DNA of 64,000 nt. Source: Lineus longissimus. Taxonomy: Eukaryota > Nemertea > Pilidiophora > Heteronemertea > Lineidae. Below, piece after piece: positions 37,101 to 48,168 of this stretch. Location: contig NC_088313.1 of the NCBI RefSeq assembly GCF_910592395.1, positions 4,402,501-4,466,500 of the forward strand, read 5' to 3'. The notes beneath the pieces were generated by a model that worked only from the letters and a program-made list of their open reading frames with translations, was not told where the DNA came from and ran no database searches. A program made the position numbers and the translations under genes. Every line of letters starts with the position of its first letter. The first letter of the stretch is position 1.

Positions 37101-40096
37101 TAATATTTAAGCGATGATAACTTACGTGTACCTCAATGATTGAAGCTTTCCCTTTACTAGCGTCGGCCCAACGTTGGCCTACATGTACATGATTCATATG
37201 GTCGTTACGACTTACAGTCCAAAACCAACGTAGCAGGACTCTTAAGTGCGATCGAATAATTTCATCGACACTAGAATAACAATTTTCAGCTTTGTTTCGA
37301 TAAGAGATAAGTACAGTTATGCTTTCCTTAACACTCTATCAAATGTTTTCCAAATGTTGCGGCTTAATTTCATGATGGCCACCGTTGGTGAATTAAAAAC
37401 GTCTGTTCATATTGTCTATTGACATGCTTGTGGTACAGGTAAGGGGGTAATGAGGGATATTTTAGGTAATGGGGGACAAATTGGTGGAGGCAAAGCACCT
37501 TTTTTGGTTTCTGTCAGTCTGAACACGGATGTGTCTGAACATCGGCTAAAATATGCATGAAAAACACGTGTTGGTGATCGTACGGTGCCTTGGCCCCTGC
37601 CCTCCCCATTTCGTGATAGCATAACTTCACAAATTTAAACATCACTAAACACTGAAGGCATTTGACAGCAAGCATCACTTACCAAGATATGCTGGTTACA
37701 ATCCAAATCGCGCTGACTGGACATTATTGTATCCTAGTTCCAAAAGAGGTCGTATACACTTGTGTGAACACTAAACAAGGAACGCAATAAAGAAACCATT
37801 AACAATAATGGAAACGAGATACCCATAACCATTTAACGTAGTGAGAATTGGTAAGCTACGCGACTATTTCCCTGGACTGTTCTCTGCTTAATATCCATCT
37901 CGGTTTGATTGATTAGACATCGCCTGTCATCAGCATGCAGCTCTAACCTTACTTCATATGAAGGTGCACTGGTAGCCGCAGGTTTATAACCCCGGTTGTA
38001 ACATGGAAATGTTAAAGGAAACATATCAAGTTAGGAGGAACACGCGTCCATTGACTGTTCTTATGATAGTTATCGTGAGCCATGTGAGCTTAACTATGCC
38101 AGATCATGTATCCATTTCTACTACATCATGCCAATGAACTTTGAATAAGGTTATAACTAACTTGCTTCTAACTAATGGCATTTACTTCGAACAGCTAGTC
38201 CATATAGGAGTTTGTAGTCATAATTTTTATACGATTTTCAAGAAAACATTTCTTCGAAGAGGGAAAACTATTTTGCGCTTTGCTATACAGTTTTTTTGAG
38301 AGTCAGGTCGAAGGATATAAAAGCTTAAACTAAAGTAGCCCATCGCACACGCACCTTGAGACATTAAACATGTTTCTATAAATCTTTTTTCCCAACGTGA
38401 AAATATTCCTCAAAAATTTATTTTGTATTATTAAAATGAAACTGATCTTAATTCCTATTCCTTAATAAATATGCAATAATCAGCCATCGATGATTCGTGT
38501 TGTGATGGAAACCTATACCATCAATCATTCTTATCATTACTGAGTTGTCAACGAAAGAATCCGAGGTGTTTGGTGATCATTTTCAATCTCCCAATTGGTC
38601 TTATGAGACAACTTCCACTACCAGCATGCAGCGATAAGAACGTTTTAAACAACCGATCGGATATATTTATAGCTAAGACTTTATACACTATCTACAACTC
38701 TTTCAACGTTGTTTAGGTATCGACAGACCGAGGATATAGCTTGTCATCCTCCTGAATAAGGTATAATCCTGTCAGGACGTGTTAAAGATCGTCATACATG
38801 AATAATGATGACGCAAATGTACTTTTAAAAATGAATCAATATTTTCAATCATTTCTATGATGTCTGTATGGCATTATATATAATGAGTTTGCTCTCTCGA
38901 ATGTACTTAAGGACAATGTCTTTTGTTCGTGCTGTTTGGTCGTTTCGTTTGTTTTGCTCATACTGATTGTCATTTATTAGCGTTTAATGGAAAATATGAC
39001 CATAATTCAAGATAATTCTGAAAAGGGTCGACGAAATCGAATATTAAATTAATTAATCAAGTCAATAATGAATGTCCATTATTTCACAAGGTCGAGTTAG
39101 ACTATCATAACATTATGTGGGAGTTCAATAAGGGGGAAGATCAAGTTCACATTGTACATCATATTGAAGCCCTGCATACCCTATATTAGAAAATTAATAT
39201 TTCTTCATGTTCCCAAAACTATCGATGCTGGACGTTTGGCGGATTAGGACATAGAGCTATAATCTCTCTCACAACCTTCTTAAAAATAATTTAAGGAGGC
39301 GATTTTGCTCTTTTACATTGTAATTCTAGCTAGACTCAATTTGAATCTACGGCACTAGGTTGTAAAACATACTTTTCATCTTTTAATAAAAAAGAGAAGA
39401 TTACGCTAACTATTAATAAGAATATCAAACTTTACTTCAATTTACTATAATGGATATAGCCAAGGAATAATAAATACCGATCATACTTCTTTGATGTAGC
39501 CAACTTGATCTTAAATGTAATCTAAGTTTGAAATAATATATTTCTCTTTATCTTATAACAATCGTAGGCGACTCAAATAGCTCTGAATGAGAAGGCTGCT
39601 AAAAATTTGATAGAACACCCTAAATTTACCATGCCTTCAAAGAGATATTAGTTGAGTGTCATGAGAAGACTATCATTAAGACGATAAAATATTTAACTCA
39701 TCTTAAACTCATTTCAAAAGACATACATCAATCGAATGAATGACGTAAATTCATTGGGTTTATTCCAATTTTGAAATGCAATCAACCAGCTCTACCCTTA
39801 CATAATTACAACACTAGTTTATGATATTCATTTTCACCTTCGAAGTATTGTTAAAATTAACTGAGGCTGTATGTGGCCTTTGAAAAGACCAAAAGCGACT
39901 CGTGAATAAAATGAAATAGGTTCGGGTGGACGAATCACTTTGTTGGCGTGCAGACGAGATGAAAGCGGCATCGACAATGCCGCCCCCGGCTGTGCCCCTC
40001 ATAATCGCGTGCACTGCCCTTTGATATACTGAAAGCAATATGGCAACCAGCTAGCCACATGCTGTCCAAGGGAAGAGAATCTGATTAACTAGATAT
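37101..40096. other. AT-rich non-coding stretch
   Basis: Nothing recognisable was seen. It is among the most AT-rich parts of the window (especially 38.3-39.8 kb), with short frames only. Confidence 0.5.
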
Positions 40097-40359
40097 AACA
40101 AGAGGCCCAAGGGCCTGGCGCTCAGCTGAGTTGTTGCTGCGTTGTTCGTATATATTACATTACTCGTCAAACTCTACTAAACTAAGGACTCAAAGCCTAA
40201 GGATATTAGCTTCTGGATGTGTAACAGTGAATTACGGTAGACTGGCGCAATCTACTTCAAGCAAGCTCCACCCTTGCAATGTGTGCGCAAACAGATAACC
40301 TAACCTATATTGGACCATCAATTCTACACACAGCAACATGATTCATCCTCAGCTGTTAC

Positions 40360-40380
40360 CATGATGATGATGATGATGAT
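40360..40380 (+). repeat. ATG microsatellite
   Basis: Six or seven ATG units in tandem inside the element that starts at 40097. Confidence 0.85.
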
Positions 40381-41269
40381 CCTTTTCGCAAATTGGTCGT
40401 CTTCTGTCTTTCTTCCATACTTCAGTGCCACCGGATGTAGTCTGCCCTTGTGGAGGGATCCTTTCAGCACCGGGACACAAGAATCCATGCGAATTGAATC
40501 ACATGGAGAGACTAGCCCAATCACCCGCTTTTGGCTGGGTAGAAATGGGTAAATCTCGCAGACTGGACCTTAAACTCTAATGCCGACGTGTGAGGCCGGT
40601 CTGACAGATGAGTAAGTGGGGTCCACCTAATGCAGAAGGCACCAGTTTCCCTAACTAAAAGGGTAACATTAACAAAATGCTCTACCCAACTCTATTATTG
40701 CCTAAAGGCCTGTGTACACTAGTAAAATATTAGCAACATTTTTACATTTCCAGTTGCAACAAATGTTGCAAAAATGTTGCGTAGTGTGTACAGAGCAAAA
40801 CGCGTCTTACAACATGTTGTAAAATTGTTGCAAATTAAATGCAATGCAATTCTTTGTTGCATGTTGTAAAAATGTTGCAAACTCTTCAGCCAATCAGAAA
40901 TAGGATTTGCGTCATGTGATCTACCGGAGTTCATGTGACTTGAACAAGAAGCAGGTATAGCAACTCTCAAGTGAGTGTCTTGCTTCGTAGGGTGATGAAA
41001 CCTTTTCTAGAAGTTTTTGTGTGACGGCTTGTCAGTCAGCTGCAACTCCTTTAGGCTGCGTATCCATAGGCTGTTCCGTGCCCTGCACAACATTCCCTTT
41101 TTACCGCCTGGCGCGCCACACGGACAATGAACCTTCGTTGGTGTTATTGATCGTTCCCATAGGTTATGCCGTGTCACATTGCGGGCATATATGCACTGTG
41201 GATTGGGAATATAGGCCCTTATTGGGATTGAACATGTCCATTCTTTTGCGAGTGAACAACACGGAAGCA

Positions 41270-41362
41270 ATGTCTGAGGCGAAATTAATTCAAGAGGTTC
41301 ATCAACGGGAACTACTCTGGGACCCCGAAACTGATGATTATCATAACAAGCACGAACCTATA
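41270..41362 (+). pseudogene. MADF/Myb-like DNA-binding protein, first exon remnant
   Basis: From ATG at 41270 the frame reads MSEAKLIQEVHQRE then LLWDPETDDYHNK, the hallmark start of a MADF domain (L-I-x2-V, L-W-D, Y-x-N). About 30 of the usual 80-90 residues are present. The frame then continues through a possible splice donor (TCAGGTTTT near 41379) into unrelated residues, so the rest of the domain must be in a lost exon. In PIF/Harbinger elements this protein works with the transposase to bind the ends and bring it to the nucleus. The same open frame extends upstream to 41021, but the 83 extra residues are not MADF-like and are probably leader DNA. It is cut off from its C-terminal part and presumably non-functional. 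Confidence 0.7.
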
Positions 41363-41682
41363 ATTTGTTGCTTAAGTCAGGTTTTATATACATGTACATG
41401 TCAATTTGATGTTGCAAGTGAAAATACAAGTTACTTGTATTTTCATTTTCAATATTCATAAGAAATTGTCTTCTGAAATAATGACAGCGTGCGGATAAAC
41501 GCGATTGACCGCTGCGAAATGAGGACTACAAAGGCCTACCATGACCAAAAAGGAATATCCAATGGAGACTCAGGGCATAGTGCCAGGTCACAAGGCTGTT
41601 ACGCCATAACGCCACACTACACAAGGGCATACCCTATGGATACGCGGCCTTAACAGGCAGTGGTATGCCCCATCATCCACCC

Positions 41683-41811
41683 TCATTTTGATCCAGGGCC
41701 TGGTCCATATTCTCTTTGGTTATTTCGCCGCCTCTTCCGTCTCTCAACAATGACAGCTAAAATTGCTGCAGAAGCACTCAAAACACATCTTCTCTCCTTG
41801 GAATCATCCAT
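41683..41811 (-). pseudogene. Harbinger transposase N-terminus, truncated
   Basis: A 42-codon minus-strand frame starts at ATG (41811-41809) and stops at TGA (41685-41683). It reads MDDSKERRCVLSAS, then an alanine/isoleucine-rich helix (AAILAVIVERR) and a basic block KRRRNNQRE. A short hydrophobic helix followed by an arginine cluster is characteristic of the beginning of HARBI1/PIF-type transposases. The conserved tryptophan-proline motif that normally follows, and all the DDE nuclease core, are missing. It lies about 205 bp inside the right end of the element and points toward the MADF remnant, as expected if a central deletion removed the rest of both genes. Assignment rests on context as much as on sequence. 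Confidence 0.55.
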
Positions 41812-43239
41812 TTTCCCTCCAAAATACCTATTTCCCTTTGTTCCCACTAAAAAGTTTGCAACAATTTACCAACATGTTGTAAAAATGTTGCTAGTTTGTT
41901 GCAATTTTGTTGCTAGTGAACACAGGGCCTTGAAGGGCTTGTTGGGAAATTGTTGTAAAAATGTTGGTAAAATGTTGGTAAAATGTTGCTAATATTTTAC
42001 TAGTGTACACCCTGCTTAAGTCAAGTGAAACTCTTAACAAACCTTAGCAGAATGCCACCATTGAAATGTTGATAATAATGATAGCAAGTAAAAACTTTAA
42101 ACAGATAGACTTGATTTTTTTAACCAACTGCCACATGCGGTTTTCTTTATTTAGTAAATTTTGAGGTAAGTATCACAGAATGAAATACTTGAATACTAGA
42201 ATTGCCTGGCTCTTCTGATGATTGCACTGGTGAACACCGAAGTCGATGGGATGTGCAAAGTCATAGCTCGATCCTCTCTCTTGGTCATCTTTGAGATGTG
42301 GTCACCAAATATGTTCAAATGGCAGCTGCAGATCATTCCTGTCCTGCAAAACATGATGAGGAGATAACATTTTAATTTTGATAGAATAGGTAAGCTAGCC
42401 AAGTTTTATATCAAATACAAGGCCAACAACAACTGATAAGGCGCTAGGGCCGAATGATCAAGGAAGTTCATTGATATGATTGGGAATACATTGTGACAAG
42501 AGTGATGAATCGGCCCCGTTTGAAGCATTGTGCTATGTACAGTGTGCAAGTGTCAGTGTGTATCATATCGCATTTATTGTTTGTTGACATTTCATATCGC
42601 TGGCGTCGATCCTCAATTACACTGTTTATGTACATTGGCAACCTTACCCGATGATATCAGAACGATGTTTATTATTGTCTTGTTTATTCACATTAGTTCT
42701 GCTATGTGACAAGAGTTATTTGTTGAGAAATCCATGATTTAAAGCCGGACTTTGACATCGTTTCTCAGACCAACCAAGCTGCATTTCGCAGATCGTTTTT
42801 CAACGATCGTCGACGAACTATTTCAAATTAATCACATCCAATTAAACAATCCAAGCCTTCCCTAATGTCATCAACATGCAATAACACAAGCAGCCAAATA
42901 TTATCGCCTATGAAATTGTGAATTTAATGAGAACTTACCTCTGAATTGACAGAACGCGATCTATTCCATAGCATGGTCTCCTTACGTCTGAACTGCGCAG
43001 ACTCGAGACGTGACGTTCGCTGCATGTGTGATTGGACGTGGGATAACTCGCGCGAAATTTAAAATGCTCTTCTTGGGGGGTGCTCACTAAATTGCGCCAG
43101 TAACACCACCTGGTGAGAAATTCATGAACTACGCCTATTGATAATGAAAGAGAAAGCTTTGTTCTATAAAATTAGATTTGATTCATGATCCCCAACTGAG
43201 AAATCATCTGCTGGAAAAGTTTTTGGAAAATTTCGCTCG

Positions 43240-43256
43240 GTGCCACCTAGTGGCCA
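43240..43256 (-). promoter_or_regulatory. CTCF-like motif inside the modular element
   Basis: On the minus strand the sequence is TGGCCACTAGGTGGCAC, which fits every position of the CTCF core consensus CCASYAGRKGGCRS known from vertebrates and flies. It occupies the place where other modules of this family carry GGCCCCCTGGTGG. The match is by eye. Binding is not shown, and the arm sequences GGTTTGGCC/GGCCAAACC also give this spot a structural reason for conservation. Confidence 0.4.
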
Positions 43257-43374
43257 AACCGCTCATCCTGCCGGACCCACATTTGGTCTATTCAGGAGTC
43301 CTGAAGGGTCTCAACGCCTCAGAGGGAAAATCTATCGCCTATCCGCCATAGTTTTGAAACGTGCCTGTTTAACG

Positions 43375-43445
<71 letters not shown>
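43375..43445 (+). repeat. GACA microsatellite
   Basis: About 17-18 uninterrupted GACA units seeded by AACGGACA at the end of the module, in the same place as the ACG run in the other subfamily. The polar DRQT-type peptide in the frame across it is repeat-encoded and not a gene. Confidence 0.95.
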
Positions 43446-44476
43446 GGACACTCATTCTACCATTTACTCATATGAATAGCTCAGCTTTTCAGCTGAGCTA
43501 AAAAAGGACACTCGATGATGGTTGGGTCGTGTTGCTCGTCTTCCCTACCATGATAACTTGAGTCAGAGAATAAGAGACACATAATCCGCTATTGTTTAGG
43601 TTCATTAAAAAGCCTCTACATCAGCGACGTCGTAAAAAATCATTTCAAGTGAAGGTAATCAAACGTTTATAATCATTATCTCGCCAAGATGTTTGTTTTT
43701 TGTTGAACTTCTTAAAGGGCATCTAAATAGCTCGTAGACTAATACACTTTTGTAAAACAACCGAAAGTTGATTCGAAGGCTCTATTCAGGCCAATTGGTT
43801 CCCTCTGGCAGTCTCGGGAAGACAACCGATATCAATAACCTATCTGAATTGGATAATAGGTCAGTCAGTGTTCGCTATATGTTCTGCCACGTACATGTAC
43901 TGCGGATAGCATTAGATACTAGAACCAGCTGAGTAAACCCAAATGATAATTTACTGAGTAAATAATTTCACCCTGTATGTTGGTCCTTTCCACACAGCAT
44001 CATCTCTCTCCTACTCTCAAACCGCAAATGAGTGTCTGCCAGCCCCAGGCAAATATGAAGGTCGATTTTAACCTTGATAGAGTGTCGAGTAATAGATCGT
44101 TCCACAAACCATTAATAATAGCCGAATCCTCTTCCCGCCATCAATGGCAGGTCGGAAAAATGTCTTCGGAAGGGTGAGTGCAAGTGGACCTAGAGGGAAG
44201 GTGCCCCTGAAACCTGCGCTACTCAAGTCTAAATCTTACGTTTCTAGGGGTTTTCGACAATCTTTTCCAGAAAAAACTAGGTACGTTGACAGAGAAATCA
44301 AGCGGGTGAGGCAGAAATGATGAGCGCTTTTAAGAATTGCATCAAACATGAGAGACACAAACACATACAAATAATGTGTATATGACTAAATGAACTGGTT
44401 ATTCTTGTTAGTGAGCTGTTTACAGTACATGCAGGAGGGAAAATGCTCGAAACTGATAGGTCCGAAATTTCCGCGA

Positions 44477-44488
44477 TGCGCATGCGCA
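44477..44488. promoter_or_regulatory. NRF1-type palindrome TGCGCATGCGCA
   Basis: A perfect 12-bp match to the NRF1 (sea urchin P3A2, fly EWG) site. In an AT-rich window such a CpG palindrome is uncommon. There is no recognisable exon nearby, so promoter function is unproven. Confidence 0.35.
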
Positions 44489-44665
44489 ACCAAAACTGAC
44501 GTACATAGCCTACGGTATGTGGAAGGATCATTGTAAGAATAGCCACAGTGAAATTTCATACTCGTCTTCTTGGTTTCTAATGGCACTGACAAGAATCCAG
44601 TATCAGATGCCTGAATACCCAAGATGGTCCTCGAAATACACCTAGCCTTATATCTTAGTGCGACG

Positions 44666-44697
44666 TGACATGCAATGGCTATGACATGCAATGGCTA
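44666..44697 (+). repeat. 16-bp perfect tandem duplication
   Basis: TGACATGCAATGGCTA occurs twice in a row. Confidence 0.9.
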
Positions 44698-47600
44698 CGT
44701 ATCTCACATCGTTGATTACAAAGTCTATAAAAAATATCGACACGCTAATCCTTCGTAATTAATCACATTGCCGAGACAAAAACGAGACGATTCGAACAGT
44801 CAGAAAGAAGCACGTCATATCTTTCTAAATATAGACTCAGACTTGAAAAATTTGATGAGCTTCTGCATTAAGATATGTCGTAGTATATTTTTACACGACT
44901 TTAACTGCGGCAAAAGTAAGATATTGCGAAAAGTGTCGCGCTTTGAACATGTTAAAGGCCGACTATAGACAATTGCAAGTTTGGCGAGATGGCTGTCCGA
45001 AGAATATCGGTGTCTTCAGTTACTGTTTCACAGTTCATCAGCGCATTCACGCATACACGAGGACTCTGAAACACCGCAAGAATATCAATGATTTTACTCA
45101 AGCCTATACATGTGGTTGCTCTTCAAAACGCAATACTGACAAATTTGAGTTGACATTTAGAAACTGAGAGCATCTAATCAAATTGCGATGATTGCATGCC
45201 CGTGAATTAAGTAAGTCGAATTCTCCATCATACGGGGCCAGTTTCCTTAAAAGTGCGATATTGGTATGAATGGAACAGTCGAGAGGAATTGACTGTAGGA
45301 CAGGGACGACACGCGAACTGGCAACATTTCACGGCTGAGTGTGGTAGAGACGAGGAAATGATGGCAAAGCGTCGTTTGTCAAAATTCATAATGGAGTTCA
45401 ACTCCTTTACAAGTAAAAATTAGTATATGGCTGTCCCATTACAGTGTTGGAGGGCCTTACGCACCATCAAAATGAACTAATCTTTGGTCTGTTTCTTTTG
45501 TGTCGTCATTTCCTCTCCCAGTAAGCACGTATTTTACTCAGGTAAACCGATACCTTTAGCCACCGTGACAAGAGAGCCAGCCATACGGAAAACAATTCAA
45601 GTGGAGAATTTTCTCCTGTAGTTATACCACGCACAGCTACAGCAGCGGATGACTTCAGGACATGCAAGTTTGATTCAATATCCTCAAGGCCAGTGATCGA
45701 CGACGACCGATCTGCAATTGATACGGCATGTACGGCAGATAGACCACACAGCGAAATAGATATGTCAACAATCTGGCTACTTTATTGCTTCATGCATGCC
45801 ATAAATAACGGGCATTATTGCTGGTGGTATTTGATTGGAAAATATATGTCGTGACGTATAGCTGGAACCTACATGTAGTTGGAAGAATTAGCGGAAAATA
45901 GAGTGAAGGTCGTGGTATCGGACAGTATATTCATCGGGGATATCCGAGCATGGCCCACGGGCCCCAAAATCCTTGCTTGTCACTTTAGAGATATGCGGGT
46001 GCTCTGCAAGTAACTTTGAAGTTCTGTATTCTGCCTTCATTACGTACCAACTGTATCAGCCGAATTTATTTTGGCTCATTTGAACGTTAGTCGGCAATAG
46101 TAATATGCATCCTCAGCTCGCTATAAGCAGTGCATACATCGTCGTCAGTCTTCTATTAAAAAACCAACCCTTGAACGGTTCCTCGCCAGCTAAACAATCT
46201 AATCCGCCAACCGTTGGTTAAATGTGGTAGCGGAGGCCATCCGCAAGACGGTCAATTTCATCAATCGAAAATTAGAACTAAAATAAAAACCTGCACAACA
46301 CATACACCGAATGCATATGTCTGAACCTCCTGCCGTCGAAGAATTGTCATCCAGACAACACCTCTCTTAGAATGAAATTACACCATACCATATCAAGAAG
46401 GCACATTGGCTAAGCAATGTATCATGATGAATGGCCTCGACCGATATCAAAATGTACACTGCTTACGTGCTATCCCTATGATGAATAACTTATTTCGTTG
46501 ACACAAATGCAGTCTGGGGACCCAACCCTTTCAATAATAAATTGACCTTCAGCTAATATATCGACCTTTGAAGTCAAAATGATTCCTTCCTCGGATTCAG
46601 CACCCTCCCGCTCTAACATTTCCTTTAATTGAATTTCACTGGAAACTAATTTGGTTCCCGTCTAGTTAGTCGCGACTGCGGGGTGTAGTGTTATCGTGGT
46701 TGTAACGCCCGTCTCAAAGGGACGTGCTCTTAATCAAATACCCGGTTTGCCATAGCCATTCCGAAAGAATCGTAAATCTGTGAACGATGCGTCTGAAATG
46801 TACTGTATTCACGATGATCAAGACGTGTGGCACTCTCTCTTGAGCATCATGCTTTCTTTATTGTAAGACAAGTCATTCGATGAAGCTATTTGTATATTGT
46901 AAAAGATAATGAAATATCGTTATATCAGTTGAGACTATACTATTTGATAATAGATTTCCGTCCATGTATTGGACAATGCATTATTACACATCTTACCGGC
47001 TGGGTTCATTCAAATCAGAAATCGAAAACGGTATTTTAGCTTTACTTGATACATGTACACACTTTAGAGGCAGGCTTCGTTCAGATTTTAGGTCTGAAAT
47101 TGAATTTCAATTACGAAAATACCTGAAAATACTAGATATAAATGTCAACATTGCTGTTGAATACACACCGATATAAATATACTTTATATGTCACTAATCA
47201 CGTATATTTCTAATTACCTACGGGACAGATAAAAACAATGAGTACGGGCAAAAAACAACGCCTAATTATTTCGACCATCTGTATCACACCCCTTACTAAA
47301 TTTCCCATTGATATGTATGTTTCAAAGACTTAGTTGAAACAGTTGCCGCTTAAATACATAACAAAAATTAACAACTCAAGTTGGAAAGGTACATGTATGC
47401 CATTAAAGAAACTTAAGTTCCAAAAAAAAACACGAAGATAATGTTTATCAACGCCATTTTATCTTCAATTGTGTCTTGTCTTCCACAAGACATAAACCCT
47501 TTTTCAATTTTGTCTTTAAGATGACGAAGTATCCTCCATGCGTTTTGGACATCCAGTACTCAATGATAGACAAACCCACTACGTGTAATCACTTACGTTA

Positions 47601-48024
47601 TCTTAACAGCTGCTGCGAACCCACCCAGGTCGTAGATGAAATGGTTTTACCTTTAAGAGGATTCGAACGAAATACCTTTACAGTGAACCCTACCCCCAAC
47701 TGGAAGCAAAAACCTATAATATTATTAGAACTAGGGGAACTGACATTACAATATCAGCAGCTATTTAACATGGACACTAGTAGTTGTATCAATTCAAAGT
47801 GGTAAAGGCACACTTTTCCACCTCTCCTTGTAGCTGTCCATGTCTTAATGAGAGTGAATATGAAGTCACGTACCCCACTCTCGCACAATATTGCGACAGG
47901 ATACATGTACTGGTTCCCTTATAGCTCGCCAGGGTAACTATTGTTAACCCGGTGAGTTGTTTGTGGAGGCCGGACATCCTGCCACAAGTCTCCCAAAACT
48001 GTAAAAACCATATGAACCGGCTAT

Positions 48025-48168
48025 CATTGGCTGGCCCTTATATGGCCAAGTATATAAACAAGATCGCAGGGCATCCATCGGGGAGAGAGAAAGCGACAAG
48101 GCAGAGAAGACGACCAATAATTTTAAGACCCCCATGCTATAATATTGCAAATAAACAGAAGGGTGAGT
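48025..48168 (+). promoter_or_regulatory. Candidate promoter and first exon: CArG box, TATA box, splice donor
   Basis: In order on the plus strand are a CATATG E-box (48009-48014), an inverted CCAAT box (ATTGG, 48026-48030), a perfect CArG box CCTTATATGG (48036-48045), and TATATAAA (48051-48058). About 105 bp after the TATA box is a strong splice donor, AAGG|GTGAGT, with the intron starting at 48163. Transcription would start near 48082-48085 and give a non-coding first exon of about 80 bases with only a two-codon upstream ATG frame. CArG plus TATA close to the start, followed by a 5' UTR intron, is the plan of SRF-regulated genes such as muscle actins. I cannot find a second exon in the window, so the gene, if real, continues elsewhere. 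Confidence 0.35.

Larger units (their letters stand above)
40706..42016. mobile_element. PIF/Harbinger-like element, internally deleted
   Basis: The terminal inverted repeats share GTGTACACTAGTAAAATATT then AGCAACATTTT, at 40714 onward and, inverted, up to 42010, with a less conserved outer 9 bp. TAA flanks both ends (40703-40705 and 42017-42019), matching the 3-bp TWA or TAA targets of PIF/Harbinger elements. Inside both ends are repeated ATGTTG and TTGTAAAAATGTTG subterminal motifs, plausible transposase binding sites. The interior keeps two converging gene starts, a MADF-type exon (plus, 41270) and a transposase-like N-terminus (minus, 41811). Autonomous Harbingers encode a nuclease and a separate Myb/MADF-type DNA-binding protein. 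The catalytic DDE region is absent, so this copy cannot move unaided. Confidence 0.75.
40097..43505 (+). mobile_element. Second subfamily of the modular element, interrupted by a Harbinger insertion
   Basis: The 5' end at 40097 reads AACAAGAGGCCC, then the palindrome GGCCCAAGGGCC, then CTCAGCTGAG. The 3' end has one module like those at 3.4-3.7 kb (TGGCCAAACC...GAAACGTGCC...AACGG), a GACA microsatellite and the stem-loop AGCTCAGCT-TTTC-AGCTGAGCT followed by A's (43478-43505). The two ends share CTCAGCTGAG, whereas the copies at 2.7 and 57.9 kb share CTCACCTC at both ends. This pairing is the reason for treating 40097 and 43505 as the ends of one element. Without the 1.3 kb nested insertion it would be about 2.1 kb. 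The interior is mostly unassigned and no Rep or helicase sequence is seen. Confidence 0.5.
43506..48000. other. Non-coding stretch, no gene recognised
   Basis: Frames are up to 109 codons (47476-47805, plus) but none is recognisable. Visible details: an NRF1-type palindrome at 44477, a 16-bp tandem duplication at 44666, and several TACATGTA sites (43892, 45874, 47051, 47392, 47903). Confidence 0.45.

Noticed and set aside
41021-41269. Upstream extension of the MADF frame
   Set aside because: The 83 residues before the ATG at 41270 show no MADF-like or other pattern; probably leader DNA that happens to be open.
43375-43445. CRISPR-like regular repeat
   Set aside because: It is a simple GACA microsatellite without spacers, and the DNA is animal, not prokaryotic.
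43240-43479. Frame with a long polar DRQT repeat
   Set aside because: It is translation of the GACA microsatellite at the end of the mobile element.
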